This document shows, piece after piece, positions 8,296 through 17,850 of a DNA stretch of 23,859 nt. The notes under the pieces are model-generated. The model made no database searches, was not told the origin of the DNA, and saw only the letters and a program-made list of their open reading frames with translations. The first letter of the stretch is position 1. Each line of letters opens with the position of its first letter. This DNA comes from Mnemiopsis leidyi (Eukaryota; Ctenophora; Tentaculata; Lobata; Bolinopsidae). Made by a program: the position numbers and the translations under genes. The DNA is taken from contig JH154073.1 of assembly GCA_000226015.1 (NCBI GenBank), forward strand, positions 235,517 to 259,375, given 5' to 3'.

Positions 8296-11200
8296 GGACG
8301 AGGACGATAAGAGAAGTTGGATGGCAGCTCTAGGGCGTGTCATGGCGGGGGGAGGTCAAGCTACTGCCTCTTCTTCTCCTCAGAGACTTGGTTCGTGGCA
8401 ATGCCTTCATGTGGAGTGTGGACTGAAAAACAAGCAAACAGGCATAACTACTAACAAACAAACAAACAACAAAAGTGCTTAATTTAAACTCCGTTCTGTT
8501 ACCCAGGTCTAGTGGCCCCGGTTTGGATACCAGATAACGGCGTCTCTATGTGCATGAGTTGCGAGAGAACATTCACTACGATCTTACGGAGACATCACTG
8601 TCGAGCCTGCGGCAAGGTTAGCTGCTTTCACTTTCAATTTCACTTTCTCTTTCACTTTCCCTTTTACTTAATTACGCGCTAGTATGGCTTTTAGACAAGC
8701 TAGTTTCTTTTTCGCTTTGAACATGATAACTTTTTTTACACCTGATTACTTTAACGTTGACACAGGACCCTGATAACGTTCACTTTAATCCTGGTTTCCT
8801 TTCAATTTCAGTTTCACTCTTGCCGTGCAAGTGTTGTAATATCATTAGGCCTAAATTTGCAATTCATTTGTAAACTTCACTTTAAGAATTCTACCAGCAA
8901 CTAGACGGAATCTGTAAGAGATCACAGTTTGTGTTAGTATTTAATAGCACTCAAGCACTAAAGCATTATCATTAGAAAAACGAGAAATCGGCCACGATTA
9001 TTGATTAAAAGATGTTCAACAAAAAAGTAATTTTCATAAAATGCCTCTTATTTGTTACAACAACTCCATGAACTTTATATTATACCCGGCGCTCTAATCC
9101 AAGCTTAAACCAAAAATCCACAAATCACGATTACAAGTTTTGATTTTTTATTGCGATTAAATATGATCAGCAATTCATCATACAGTAGAAAGAATTTGTT
9201 TATAAAATCCTCAAGAATTAGAATCAGGACATTCCACATATACATTCTGATCAATATTCTGGAAAAAAGATTCCATCTTACTGGACGTGACATGATGATA
9301 AAACCAGGTGTGAGTAAAGGGACCACACTTATAAGGTCCAACTTTTAGAAGTCCTTGAGTGAACACCTTAACTTTGAAGTCAGTTAGAGTGTTCAGTCTG
9401 TTTATTAACCAGCCAGTGTATGCGTCCTCGGGCCTGAATTTAACCTGATGAACTTGTTCGGGTAGTTTTTGTATCTCCATGACAACATCACGTGACAAAA
9501 CGTAGCCGCCTCCCGAGCAGTAACGCCAATGAGGGTACCCGCCAAACCCTCCATACGCGTGCATACAGCTGCCCGTGTAGAAGCGCTGTCGGGGTGACGT
9601 CATCAGGGACATCGTCATGAGTGGTAGGTTGACGAATATGTCGTCATCGGTTTTAATGAAGTAGTCGTAGTCAAAGGAGAGACTTTGTGTGAGAGCCCAG
9701 AGTACTTTGTATTTCAACACTAGTCGACCCTCTTGTAAGCCGTCTATTATATACATGTCATCGTTATTTCTCAACTCTTGCTGAAACTCATCTGACATTT
9801 CTCCGAACTTTGTCTTCGCAAACAAAAACATCACTTTTATCCGCTTGAAGTGCTCGTCCTCCTGCCGGAGTGCCGACCACCTAGAAACATTTCGCCAGGT
9901 TGCCCGAATCGCTGCTCGTTGCGGCAGGTGTACTGGCATTGACGGGATCGCTATCAGGAGAAAGTACTTCTCCTTTTTCTCCACGCTTGTCAGGAGGTGT
10001 TTCAAGTCATTGGACAGTTCGGAGGAGTACCCGGATTGTATAGCGAGGTATTCTTGGGAGTATTCAGAGATCCTCGGCAGCTTGTCCAGGTCTATTATGA
10101 AGATTATACTTGTAACTGTAACCAGGAGTAACACTAGTTTGACCGACCAGGAGGGTAATCTGTTTCTCACCAAAAACATTTCTTGAACTTGAAGTCTTAG
10201 TTTCTTGAGGGATACCGGGAAAATGAGGTTGGACGACTCTAGATAACGATTTTTAAAGAACCATAGTCCAGACTACTCTAAAGGAACACATTTCGAACTA
10301 ATTTAGAAGAGAACTTAACAAGAAATGACTGCGTTGCAAGTTAGGACATGAAGAACTGGAAACTCTCAAACAATTATATTAAGGTTTTATTGTAGAGTGT
10401 AGGCATGATGGTATGCCGTTGTCTGATGTTGCTCGTTCTGCATCGTGTACACTGGTGTACATGTACGTCATGTACACTGACCGAGTGTGCGGTGAGGTTA
10501 TTACAGTCTAAAAGTTAAGATCAAGGTCACAACACTAATAGTTAAGATCAAGGCCACAACACTGATTTAGGCGAGCTCTAGAATCCAATTTCAGCTAATT
10601 TACTTGCATTTCAGTAAGAATTAATTTTGTACGCTAGGTAATACTATCCTTTCTTCAAGTAAATACAAAACTAAACATGACATTTCCAAAAATACCCAGG
10701 TTTTCTGCAGCATGTGTTCCTCAAATAAGCAGTGGTTAGCGTTCGACAACAAGTCAGGTCGAGTTTGTGACTCTTGTAACAGTATCCTGTCTGCAAGAGA
10801 CGGTATGGACGACAAAACCAGAAAAACCGTAAGTATTCTGGGGTTAAGGCGGTGTTGTTTATTCTGGGGGCGGGGTTGTTTATTCTGGGGCGGCAGTGTT
10901 GTTTATTCTGGGGAGGCGGGGTTGTTTGTGATTGAGGAGGGTTGTTTATTCTGGGGGGTTGTTTATTCTGGTGAGTTGTTCACTCTGGGGGTTGGTGTAT
11001 TGTCGGATTGTCTCTTGTTGCATGTTTGAATCTGTATAAAATCTCGTTTAAATCTATAAAGTCACATGTTCATACCCGTAAAAACTATGTTTGAGGTTAA
11101 ACTTAAAGCTGTTAATATATAAAAATGAATAATAGAAATAAATACAATGTGTCTCACTTTCTCTCACCCTTCACTTACACAGATAACACAACATTCCTAC

Positions 11201-12340
11201 TTTCGTTCACAAAATTCAATTTTCAGCGTGGACTAACCAACTCCAACTTCTTCAACACAAAGGAGGACACATGTGAAGATGTTCCTGACAGCACTCTGTC
11301 TAAAGGAACGATCCAGTCCGGCTCAATAGCGGGATATGTTCTCGTTAGTTCGTTTTTACATGCCTTTTCCGTACTGTCAGTCATGGGTCAGAAATTTGAA
11401 TTGGAAAATTTGGGCCGAAATATCGACCATTGTGCATATGGGCGTCTATAAAATAATGTTTCAGGTGAAATTCGGTGATAAGGACTACCAGAAGTATTGG
11501 TGTGTAGTGAGAGGATTTATACTTCATCTTTATGCGGGAACTTACGTAAGTATTTTTTGTTTGTTTGTTTGTTTGTTTGTTTGTTTGCTTGTTTGTTTGT
11601 TTGTTTGTTTGTTTGTTTGTTTGTTTGTTTGTTTGTTTGTTTGTTTGTTTGTTTGTTTGTTTGTTTGTTTGTTTGTGATATACCTTAGCTTTAAACCTTG
11701 TCTGTCCGTATGAATATATATATACAAATATATATGTTTGTGCACACTGCACATCCATAGTTACCTCCCCACCCAACATTATTACAAAATTAGGACAAAA
11801 AGGCGAAGAAGGAAATGCCATTGTTGGGGTGGAACATTGCAGGACCGCAGGAATCTGATAAAGTACAAGATGTCAGCCTAACCTTAAAGGTGATTGTTTA
11901 AATCTCGCTTCCACCCTGTAATTTCAAACTCTTTGCACAGTTCGTACATTTCCTAAAGTTCCAGACAGAGACATATCTGATCTCACCTCACTTTTTTACA
12001 GGTCGGACATCAGGGACTTGATCCCATGTTCTTAAAGTTCCAGACAGAGACATATCTGATCTCACCTCACCTTTTTACAGGTCGGACATCAGGGACTTGA
12101 TCCCATGTTCCTAAAGTTCCAGACAGAGACATATCTGATCTCACCTCACCCTATTACAGGTCGGACATCAGGGACTTGATCCCATGTTCCTAAAGTTCCA
12201 GACAGAGACATATCTGATCTCACCTCACCTTTTTACAGGTCGGACATCAGGGACTTGATCCCATGTTCCTAAAGTTCCAGACAGAGTCTGAAAAGGAGCG
12301 GTGGTATGAGGCGTTGGAGAAGACCACTTTTGTTGAATGA
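8296..12340 (+). CDS. FGD-like PH-FYVE-PH protein, 3' exons (5' end missing)
   Basis: Seven exons read in one continuous frame: 8296-8390, 8507-8616, 10700-10828, 11227-11343, 11465-11545, 11794-11889 and 12239-12340 (TGA at 12338). They encode about 242 residues. First comes the C-terminal helix of a PH domain ([16 protein letters not shown]). A FYVE zinc finger follows, with [23 protein letters not shown] and RVCDSC supplying all eight zinc ligands. A second PH domain starts near [20 protein letters not shown] and ends in the tryptophan helix [21 protein letters not shown] order is characteristic of FGD proteins (FYVE, RhoGEF and PH domain-containing), which are Cdc42 exchange factors; FYVE fingers bind phosphatidylinositol 3-phosphate on endosomes. 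The RhoGEF domain and start of PH1 are not found and should lie further 5'. Exon 1 begins with the last base of a codon, so an upstream exon exists. The intron splitting the FYVE finger hosts another gene. Individual splice sites are by eye; the donor at 11344 (GTTAGT) was preferred over 11338 because it preserves the PH strand. Confidence 0.85.
9147..9152 (-). terminator. Poly(A) signal of nested glycosyltransferase
   Basis: TTTATT on the plus strand reads AATAAA on the minus strand, about 60 bases downstream of the stop codon. This supports an independent, short transcript inside the host intron. Confidence 0.55.
9211..10179 (-). CDS. GT31 beta-1,3-galactosyltransferase-like enzyme
   Basis: A complete single-exon gene for a 322-residue type II Golgi membrane protein. 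A short cytoplasmic N-terminus is followed by a membrane anchor (about residues 13-29) and a stem. The GT31 catalytic domain shows RAAIRATW (88-95), the metal- and UDP-sugar-binding DxD motif within [13 protein letters not shown] (173-185, Asp178-180), [12 protein letters not shown] (220-231) and the acidic EDAYTGW motif (251-257). A sequon lies at Asn97. The order and spacing match B3GALT/B3GNT enzymes, which transfer Gal, GlcNAc or GalNAc in beta-1,3 linkage to glycan acceptors; which sugar cannot be told from sequence. The length is normal for the family. The gene sits head-to-tail inside an intron of the FGD-like gene on the opposite strand and has its own poly(A) signal. Confidence 0.93.
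   Translation of the reverse strand: MFLVRNRLPSWSVKLVLLLVTVTSIIFIIDLDKLPRISEYSQEYLAIQSGYSSELSNDLKHLLTSVEKKEKYFLLIAIPSMPVHLPQRAAIRATWRNVSRWSALRQEDEHFKRIKVMFLFAKTKFGEMSDEFQQELRNNDDMYIIDGLQEGRLVLKYKVLWALTQSLSFDYDYFIKTDDDIFVNLPLMTMSLMTSPRQRFYTGSCMHAYGGFGGYPHWRYCSGGGYVLSRDVVMEIQKLPEQVHQVKFRPEDAYTGWLINRLNTLTDFKVKVFTQGLLKVGPYKCGPFTHTWFYHHVTSSKMESFFQNIDQNVYVECPDSNS
10513..10566. repeat. 27-bp direct repeat with nuclear-receptor-like sites
   Basis: Two tandem copies of a 27-base unit begin at 10513 and 10540. The first contains TCAAGGTCA (10521-10529), the classic monomer site of NR5A/ERR nuclear receptors; the second has TCAAGGCCA (10548-10556). They lie about 335-390 bases upstream of the glycosyltransferase start codon, so they may be in its promoter region. 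Confidence 0.6.
10833..10997. repeat. G-rich intronic minisatellite
   Basis: About seven imperfect copies of a unit like TTGTTTATTCTGGGG begin 4-5 bases after the 5' splice site at 10829 (GTAAGT). The G-runs are on the sense strand of the FGD-like transcript, so the pre-mRNA could form G-quadruplex structures beside the donor. Confidence 0.85.
11556..11677. repeat. (GTTT)n microsatellite beside a 5' splice site
   Basis: About 29 copies of the tetranucleotide TTTG/GTTT, with one C interruption near 11588, start roughly ten bases after the donor at 11546 (GTAAGT). The long KQTN or CLFV peptide frames here are translations of this tract and not genes. Confidence 0.97.
11952..12286 (+). repeat. 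79-bp tandem repeat carrying the last 3' splice site
   Basis: Four full copies of a 79-base unit, plus a 19-base partial copy, start at 11952, 12031, 12110, 12189 and 12268. Each full copy contains a pyrimidine tract, a (T/A)TTACAG acceptor, and the first 48 bases of the terminal exon of the FGD-like gene. Acceptor-to-exon junctions therefore occur at 12002, 12081, 12160 and 12239. Only the last leads into the complete PH2 C-terminal helix and the stop at 12338. Using an earlier one gives a frameshift (79 is not a multiple of 3) and an early stop. Confidence 0.9.
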
Positions 12341-13732
12341 ACATTAGTGGATGTTACAACTTACAACACTTATACAACTGAAATTTCTACACGCAACTGA
12401 ACTCAAAATGTTAAGATACGAAGAAGTTTGAATTGCAGAAGATGATTTTCGATTTGGATCTGGATTACTGTGGAGTGAAGCAAGATTAGAAACTATTCGT
12501 TTATTGGATAATGTTTTAATGTGATGTTGTTTTGTAAAAACTCAGATGCGTGATTTTGACCCTATTTTTCTTGGCTGTCTGGAAAAGGAAGTTTGGTACT
12601 GACTACTGATAAGACTGGGAGATAGTATTACCAAGGTTGGTGTGACTATAAGAGACAATGCGATTGTGATAACATCTGGTTTTGTTTTTTTATCCTTTAA
12701 ATATTCGTTTGTATACTGATTAAATTTGAATAGTTCTTCTCGGCTCTAGTAGTTGCACAAATAAAAACAGTTGGTTAATGAATGGAGAACGTTATACCTT
12801 TGTATACCAAGATAGATTGGAATTTGACATTTTTCTTTGAGTTCGTATGTTGCAAAATAATGTAGCTTCCGTAAATTATGCCATTGTCACTTTTCCCGTT
12901 TATTCTGAATTAAATTTCATGATTACCAATGTGGCTTAAAGGTTTTCGCATTAAATTTTCGCAATTATTTGGACACTGCTTCACATTACGTTTCTAATTC
13001 GAATTTCAGTTTAGCTGAAACAAATTCTAAAAACTTAATTTCAAAATTTTACATTTACTAAAGTTTTTAAGGGTTTATACGACTTTTGATACGGAACAGC
13101 CGCAAGGCTTGAATCAGAGAATCAGAATGAAGTTTATAATTGTATGTTGAAGCATCGGGCCTATCTATCAATTTTTTGTTTTGATTTTGAGGTTTTTGTT
13201 ATTCTATTGAAAAGGTTAACAATAATAAATCCATTTTTGAAATTGTGATTAAATTGAAATCATTTTTATTCTGCTAAATTCATTGATAAGATATAGTTAT
13301 ACTTATAGTCAAGAAACAGTAGCTTACAGTTACTACATTTATCAATAATTAATGAAGCTACTGCAATTAAGATTATCTATTGTATAATTTTTCTTCATGA
13401 GGATCAGGAAGTTTTGGTCGAATTTTTGAGGAATTATAGGTCTTTCCATAATGCGTGCCAATGTGCAATGCAAAATAGCATAATATTAATAATAATATCA
13501 CATAATTGCATATTTTGCGCTGCAGTACAGATAACTTTAGTTTAGTTTTGTGTTTGGGCTCAAAGTTACATTTAATGCTGCGAAGTGCGATGTTTAATCT
13601 CTTACATGTATTACTATTATGTTATTAAGATAATGTGACAAACGAATAAAATTGGCCGATAGGTTATGCCTATGGTATGAAATGCAAGTTAAGACTTTTA
13701 CTTAGTAATTGTCATGAAATAACTTGTCGCGG
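12341..13732. other. 3' UTR of FGD-like gene and AT-rich spacer
   Basis: The first part should be the 3' UTR of the FGD-like gene, up to the AATAAA at 12760. Beyond that the sequence is AT-rich without ORFs or recognisable RNA genes. Confidence 0.6.
12760..12765 (+). terminator. Poly(A) signal of FGD-like gene
   Basis: A canonical AATAAA about 420 bases after the TGA at 12338-12340 is a plausible cleavage signal for the FGD-like transcript. Confidence 0.5.
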
Positions 13733-14040
13733 TTATAGTTATAGTTATACCCGACGCTCGTAGCCTATAGCTGAAGCTCTACGTCGCAGCTCATTTGTTA
13801 AGTTTAACTTAGACGTAGAACGTTCATTGTTAGACCGATATAATCTTCATTGTTAGACTGATATAAATTCGGACAGGTCGCCAGCTCTCTCACGACCTGT
13901 TACTGTTAGTGTTCGAATTTGGAGTCGCGCACGTTGCACGTACGTTGTCAGGGTGCAGACTGCAGGGCGTGGCCGCGCGCGCCGAAGGCTGTGCAACGTG
14001 TAGCAACACGTACGGGCAATAAGTTTGCCTGGGGACCTCA
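13733..14040. repeat. Block of inverted repeats, CpG-rich
   Basis: Several perfect inverted repeats occur close together. ACAGGTCG (13873-13880) pairs with CGACCTGT (13893-13900). CACGTTGCAC (13930-13939) pairs with GTGCAACGTG (13991-14000). The block is richer in CpG than the spacer to its left and leads into the composite repeat from 14159. It may be one end of the same element. Confidence 0.6.
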
Positions 14041-14158
14041 GTCTTAGAGTAAGAGACCTTGTCTTATATTAGAGAGACCTCAGTCTTAGAAAGAATTCCA
14101 AAGCTGCCGCGCCCTCTTTGCATCTCATTGTGCATTGACATTCTTTCTCTTTGCTTTT

Positions 14159-15610
14159 GTCTGATGGTGTCGGCCAACCCTCATATCATTCGAAGCGAAT
14201 TTTGATCACTTTGCTTGACGGATGATATCCGTCTAAAGCGTCGCGTTCTGCAAGTCGGGTGACACCTCGACAACTCAAAGTACGACCTTCGGAATTCTGC
14301 ATTCGTTCGTAATTCCGCGCCGTGCAGTTAGCGAACGGAATTTCAATTACGACTACGAGTACGACCCCTTCACGCTTGTACTTGTACGGCAGCGCGCACC
14401 CTCCTGTCATTTTATTCCCTTTATTCGCTTCGAATGAGGGCCGGACGAAGTCAGACAAGCTTGTACAGGCACAGCAGCGCGCACCCTCCCGTCATTTTAT
14501 TCTCGCTTCGAATGAGGGTCGGACAAAGTCAGACAACGACCCGCGGTCATCTCACCTTTCCCTTGTATGTTGATAACATACTGTCGCGGCCATCACGCAC
14601 TCTCTGCTCTCACGCATTTCTGGCCTGGCGACATTTCGTTGTACTTGTAGGTTGATAACCTATTGTCGCGGCCATCACGCGCTGTCACGCATTTCTGGCC
14701 TGACGACATTTCAAAGAAATTCTAGACGCGCATCGCCCGTTGAACATTTCGAAGAAATTTTATTTTTAGACTTGTAGTTGTACAGCAGCGCGCACCCTCC
14801 CGTCATTTTATTCTCCGGGAATGAGCAATGAGGGTCGGACAAAGTCAGACAATTTTAGACGCGCGGACAAAGTCAGACAATTTTAGACGCGCATCGCCCG
14901 TTAAACTTAAACCTTTCCCTCTCCTAATAAGGGAGCTTAATTTAAGGTTGCGTGGCAATACATGCCAGCATGCTATACGCTTCTATACCTCGTCAACGGA
15001 GATTTGAACGATCCCTAAAACTAAAGCCAAAGGGACGTGACCGCGTCTGGAGGATGCGATCCATGAGTGAGAAGGGATCGATCCTTACACTTACAGTTGC
15101 ATACCGGGCGCTGCGTGGCTCTCTCTACAACAATCAGCCTGAGGTCCCCAGGCAAACAGTTACGCACGCAAAGGGGCTCTGGTTAGAGCAACCACAGGAT
15201 TGACGAGATGATATCCGTCTAACGTTCTAACGCGAGGAGAGCAGAAAACTGCGAGCCGCGCGCGGGTCGGGTAACATCTCGACAACCACAGGAAAGGTAT
15301 TGTCTGACTTTGTCCGACCCTCATTCCCGGAGAATAAAATGACGGGAGGGTGCGCGCTGCTGTACAAAAGTCAGAGAGGTACAACCCTTCTCCTTCTTCT
15401 CTAGTTTAAGTTACTTATATTCATGCCAACTGCCTGGTAACCGCATCACATAAAGTAGTGTAAATAACTGTAAGTGTAATAAGTGAAGGGAACGAACAGA
15501 CGAGAGTGAACTTTAAAACTTACAGATCCAATTCCATGTAAAGTTGTTGCGTTTCTGGCCTAAATTTTTTTCGAAGAAGTTCTAGATGCGCATTGCCCGT
15601 TAACTTTAAA
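14159..15610. repeat. Composite CpG-rich repeat with shuffled modules
   Basis: Module B (about 75 bases, TTGTACAGCAGCGCGCACC ... GTCGGACAAAGTCAGACAA) occurs three times forward, at 14382-14459, 14461-14536 and 14778-14852. It is inverted at 15300-15366 and present as a degenerate inverted piece at 14159-14199. Module A, with GATGATATCCGTCTAA and a CTCGACAAC end, occurs at 14216-14275 and 15201-15286. Module C, with GTCGCGGCCATCACGC, ATTTCTGGCCT and GCGCATCGCCCGTT words, occurs near 14569-14640, 14651-14760 and 15548-15605. Small ORFs inside repeat the same peptide and are not genes. It looks like the remains of a non-autonomous mobile element or nested insertions; the class is not recognised. 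Confidence 0.75.
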
Positions 15611-17200
15611 GTAAATGTAACTGTTTAACTTTAAGGCGGTTTAGTCTAAAAATTTAACGGTTAACAAACCACGCAGTACAAAATAAAACAAGATTTAACA
15701 TGGTTTAATGATAAAATTTGTACTGATTATTGTGTATTGCTTCACGATCAGCAAGATGTTTCCGCTGAACCACGACCAACCACCAAGCCGAGAGCGAGAT
15801 TTTAACTAAATTTTGAAGTGTAAAGCGCTAGTAGTGTAGGTTATCATAATGATTGTCGGATTTATATGAGCGTGTAACGTAGGAGTATGCAGCTGACTTT
15901 CCAATTTAGACATGATACTGATAGAAAGCAATAAAAGGACGATAATGATGCCGATGCCAAAATAGTATTGAATTTTACATCGGGTTCTTGCCCAGGATTG
16001 AGAATTCATACCCACAATTAAATGATATTGCATGTTACTTTTCGGCTTGGATGCTAGTCGGGATTTTCATTTTAGATTTCCTGTCACAAATATATCTAGA
16101 CAAAAAATCAGAGGACGTCAGAGAAGAGGAACACATAATCCGATGGAATCAGCAAACGCCATTTTTAACTAACATCGCTGTTCGTCAAGTAAAACCTTGA
16201 TCTTGAAAAGCTGAGCTGATATCACGAGTCAGAGAATTAAGCTAACTTCGACTTTCATAAACTTAAACTAACTTAATTTTAACGTAGTAAGACCAAACTT
16301 CATCACCATTTTAAACTTTGACTGCATTGGAAAGTCGTAAACTCGTATGACAATTTTTACTACTGCTAGGATGACTGTTAGCGCGTCTGCTATCCATCAG
16401 TTTTTTGCAGTTTTAAAACCACCTATGACCTAGGTCTATAGCGTATTCTGTAAAGAAGATCAGTAATTCAAAAATTAAATCTTTAGGTACTACAAAACTA
16501 TTATCATAAATACTAAGGTTTTAAACAAAGGTTCCAAGTAACTCATATTTGAGGATGATCATTAAATTAAAATGCATGTTGTAAATGTGACGTTTCTAAC
16601 AAAAAATGGGCACAGTTTTCCAACGGTTATACTTTAAAGCCAACTTTTTAAAATAGTATCAAAATCCATAAAATAAATTATACAGCAGTAGCGAATGATG
16701 TTAGTTACCGTGGTTCCTAAAAAACCATGAGATAACTTTAATACTTATAAGGGGCTCAAATATATATGGAAAAATATATCGATCAGTAATATGGCGGACA
16801 ATCTTAAAAATTTAAAAATTGTAGTCCCTTTCGTGGCGAAATTACATCCTTGAAGTGGACATAATAAGTCGCAAATCGTACAACAATATATAATACTAGT
16901 GTATATTATTATACTATGTATATTACTCGAAGCGTCCGCATCAGTTACCGATAGCACGAGAATTATTCACCAGCTCGTGCTCCTGAATCACCACTTTCCA
17001 CTAGAATTGACAAATTTTCTGTACTTCATCCGGAATCAAACCAGTACGCCGCCACCCCAACAACAACTTGAACATGGAACATAACAAAGGTAGGAGAGAG
17101 GATGGATAACAGATAAGCCGCGTAACAAATATAGATAATCTTCTTCCCACAATAATTGATCAGAGTGCGTGTGTGTGTGTCGGACAACATTGATCCAGCT
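15611..17200. other. AT-rich spacer, nothing recognised
   Basis: No family-level coding signal. A 75-codon minus-strand frame at 15806-16033 contains one hydrophobic stretch (about IIIVLLLLSISIM). It is short, and a plus-strand frame overlaps its start, so I do not call it a gene. Confidence 0.5.
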
Positions 17201-17229
17201 GAGCTTCAACTTAAATACCAATACGCGCT

Positions 17230-17290
17230 CACGTGACGTCATCATTACCCTGACGCGTTAACCGACGACGTAAAGACATCTCCTTATAAG
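17230..17290. promoter_or_regulatory. E-box/CRE promoter-like cluster
   Basis: CACGTG (17230-17235) overlaps a perfect cAMP-response element TGACGTCA (17234-17241). More TGACG/GACGT half-sites follow up to about 17305, and CTTATAAG lies at about 17282-17289. To the left, TATTTAAG is reached when reading the minus strand. The following 250 bases are CpG-richer than the surroundings. This resembles a promoter, possibly bidirectional, but no ORF starts nearby on either strand. Confidence 0.4.
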
Positions 17291-17559
17291 GGAGTGACGT
17301 GACGATGACTCGTAACAAGAGTTCGATAGAGAAGTAGGAATAGTGGGTGAGGTCTGAGCTGGGTTACAGATAAGTGGAGGAGAGAGAGACCGCTCATTGC
17401 GTCGGCAGACGAGGTAGCAGATCCAATAGGTACTCCCGGAGTTGTCCGCTTTGTCCGCCGTGGTCTCCGCTCGAGCTCTTGTCCGCCTCAGAGTTCGAGC
17501 TAGCGCTGTTCTAGAAAAGTAGTGAGTTACTTGGAGTGAGGTAACTCGGTTTGAGTGTG

Positions 17560-17665
17560 CAAGTGTGTCGGGGTTTCGTTACAAGTGTGTGGGGGTTTCG
17601 TTACAAGTGTGTCGGGGTTTCGTTACAAGTGTGTCGGGGTTTCGTTACGAGTGTGAGGGTTATTT
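17560..17665. repeat. 22-bp tandem repeat, about 4.5 copies
   Basis: Units close to CAAGTGTGTCGGGGTTTCGTTA start at 17560, 17582, 17604 and 17626, with a diverged partial copy from 17648. It lies about 300 bases from the E-box/CRE cluster. Confidence 0.9.
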
Positions 17666-17754
17666 GGGGGTTTCGTAACTGAATATTCTCTGTACAGTCG
17701 GAGTCAGGGACCAGGGCCCCAGACGAAATCAAGCAATCAAGTCAGAGCCTATAA

Positions 17755-17850
17755 CAAGCTGATCGAGGCTAGGCCTCCCTAGAATGAGCCGATAGCAAGC
17801 TGATCGAGGCTAGGCCTCCCTAAAACAAGGCCTCTCTAGAACAAGGCCGT
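17755..17850. repeat. 41-bp direct repeat with internal hairpin
   Basis: Two copies, at 17755 and 17796, each contain GAGGCTAGGCCTC, a perfect 5-base-pair stem with a 3-base loop. A shorter AACAAGGCC echo follows. Confidence 0.8.

Larger units (their letters stand above)
8617..10699 (+). other. FGD-like intron hosting a nested gene
   Basis: This 2,083-base intron interrupts the FYVE finger directly after [10 protein letters not shown] (donor GTTAGC at 8617, acceptor CCCAG ending at 10699). It contains the entire minus-strand glycosyltransferase gene. Just after the donor is a pyrimidine-rich patch of repeated TTTCACTTTC words (about 8625-8668). Its 3' part has a duplicated 27-base segment upstream of the nested gene. 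Confidence 0.8.

Noticed and set aside
9845-10186. 113-codon plus-strand ORF over the glycosyltransferase
   Set aside because: It is the antisense shadow of the GT31 coding region.
11336-11821. Several overlapping ORFs of CLFV or KQTN repeats on both strands
   Set aside because: They are translations of the (GTTT)n microsatellite, which is open in many frames. The real coding segment here is the short PH2 exon 11465-11545.
14186-15384. Five small ORFs sharing AHPPVI/NEGRTKSD-like peptides
   Set aside because: The shared peptide reflects the repeated DNA module B; it appears on both strands and the frames are short and not conserved-looking.
15806-16033. 75-codon minus-strand ORF with one hydrophobic segment
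   Set aside because: A single hydrophobic run in AT-rich DNA is common by chance. No promoter, signal or homology was recognised, and another ORF overlaps its start on the plus strand.
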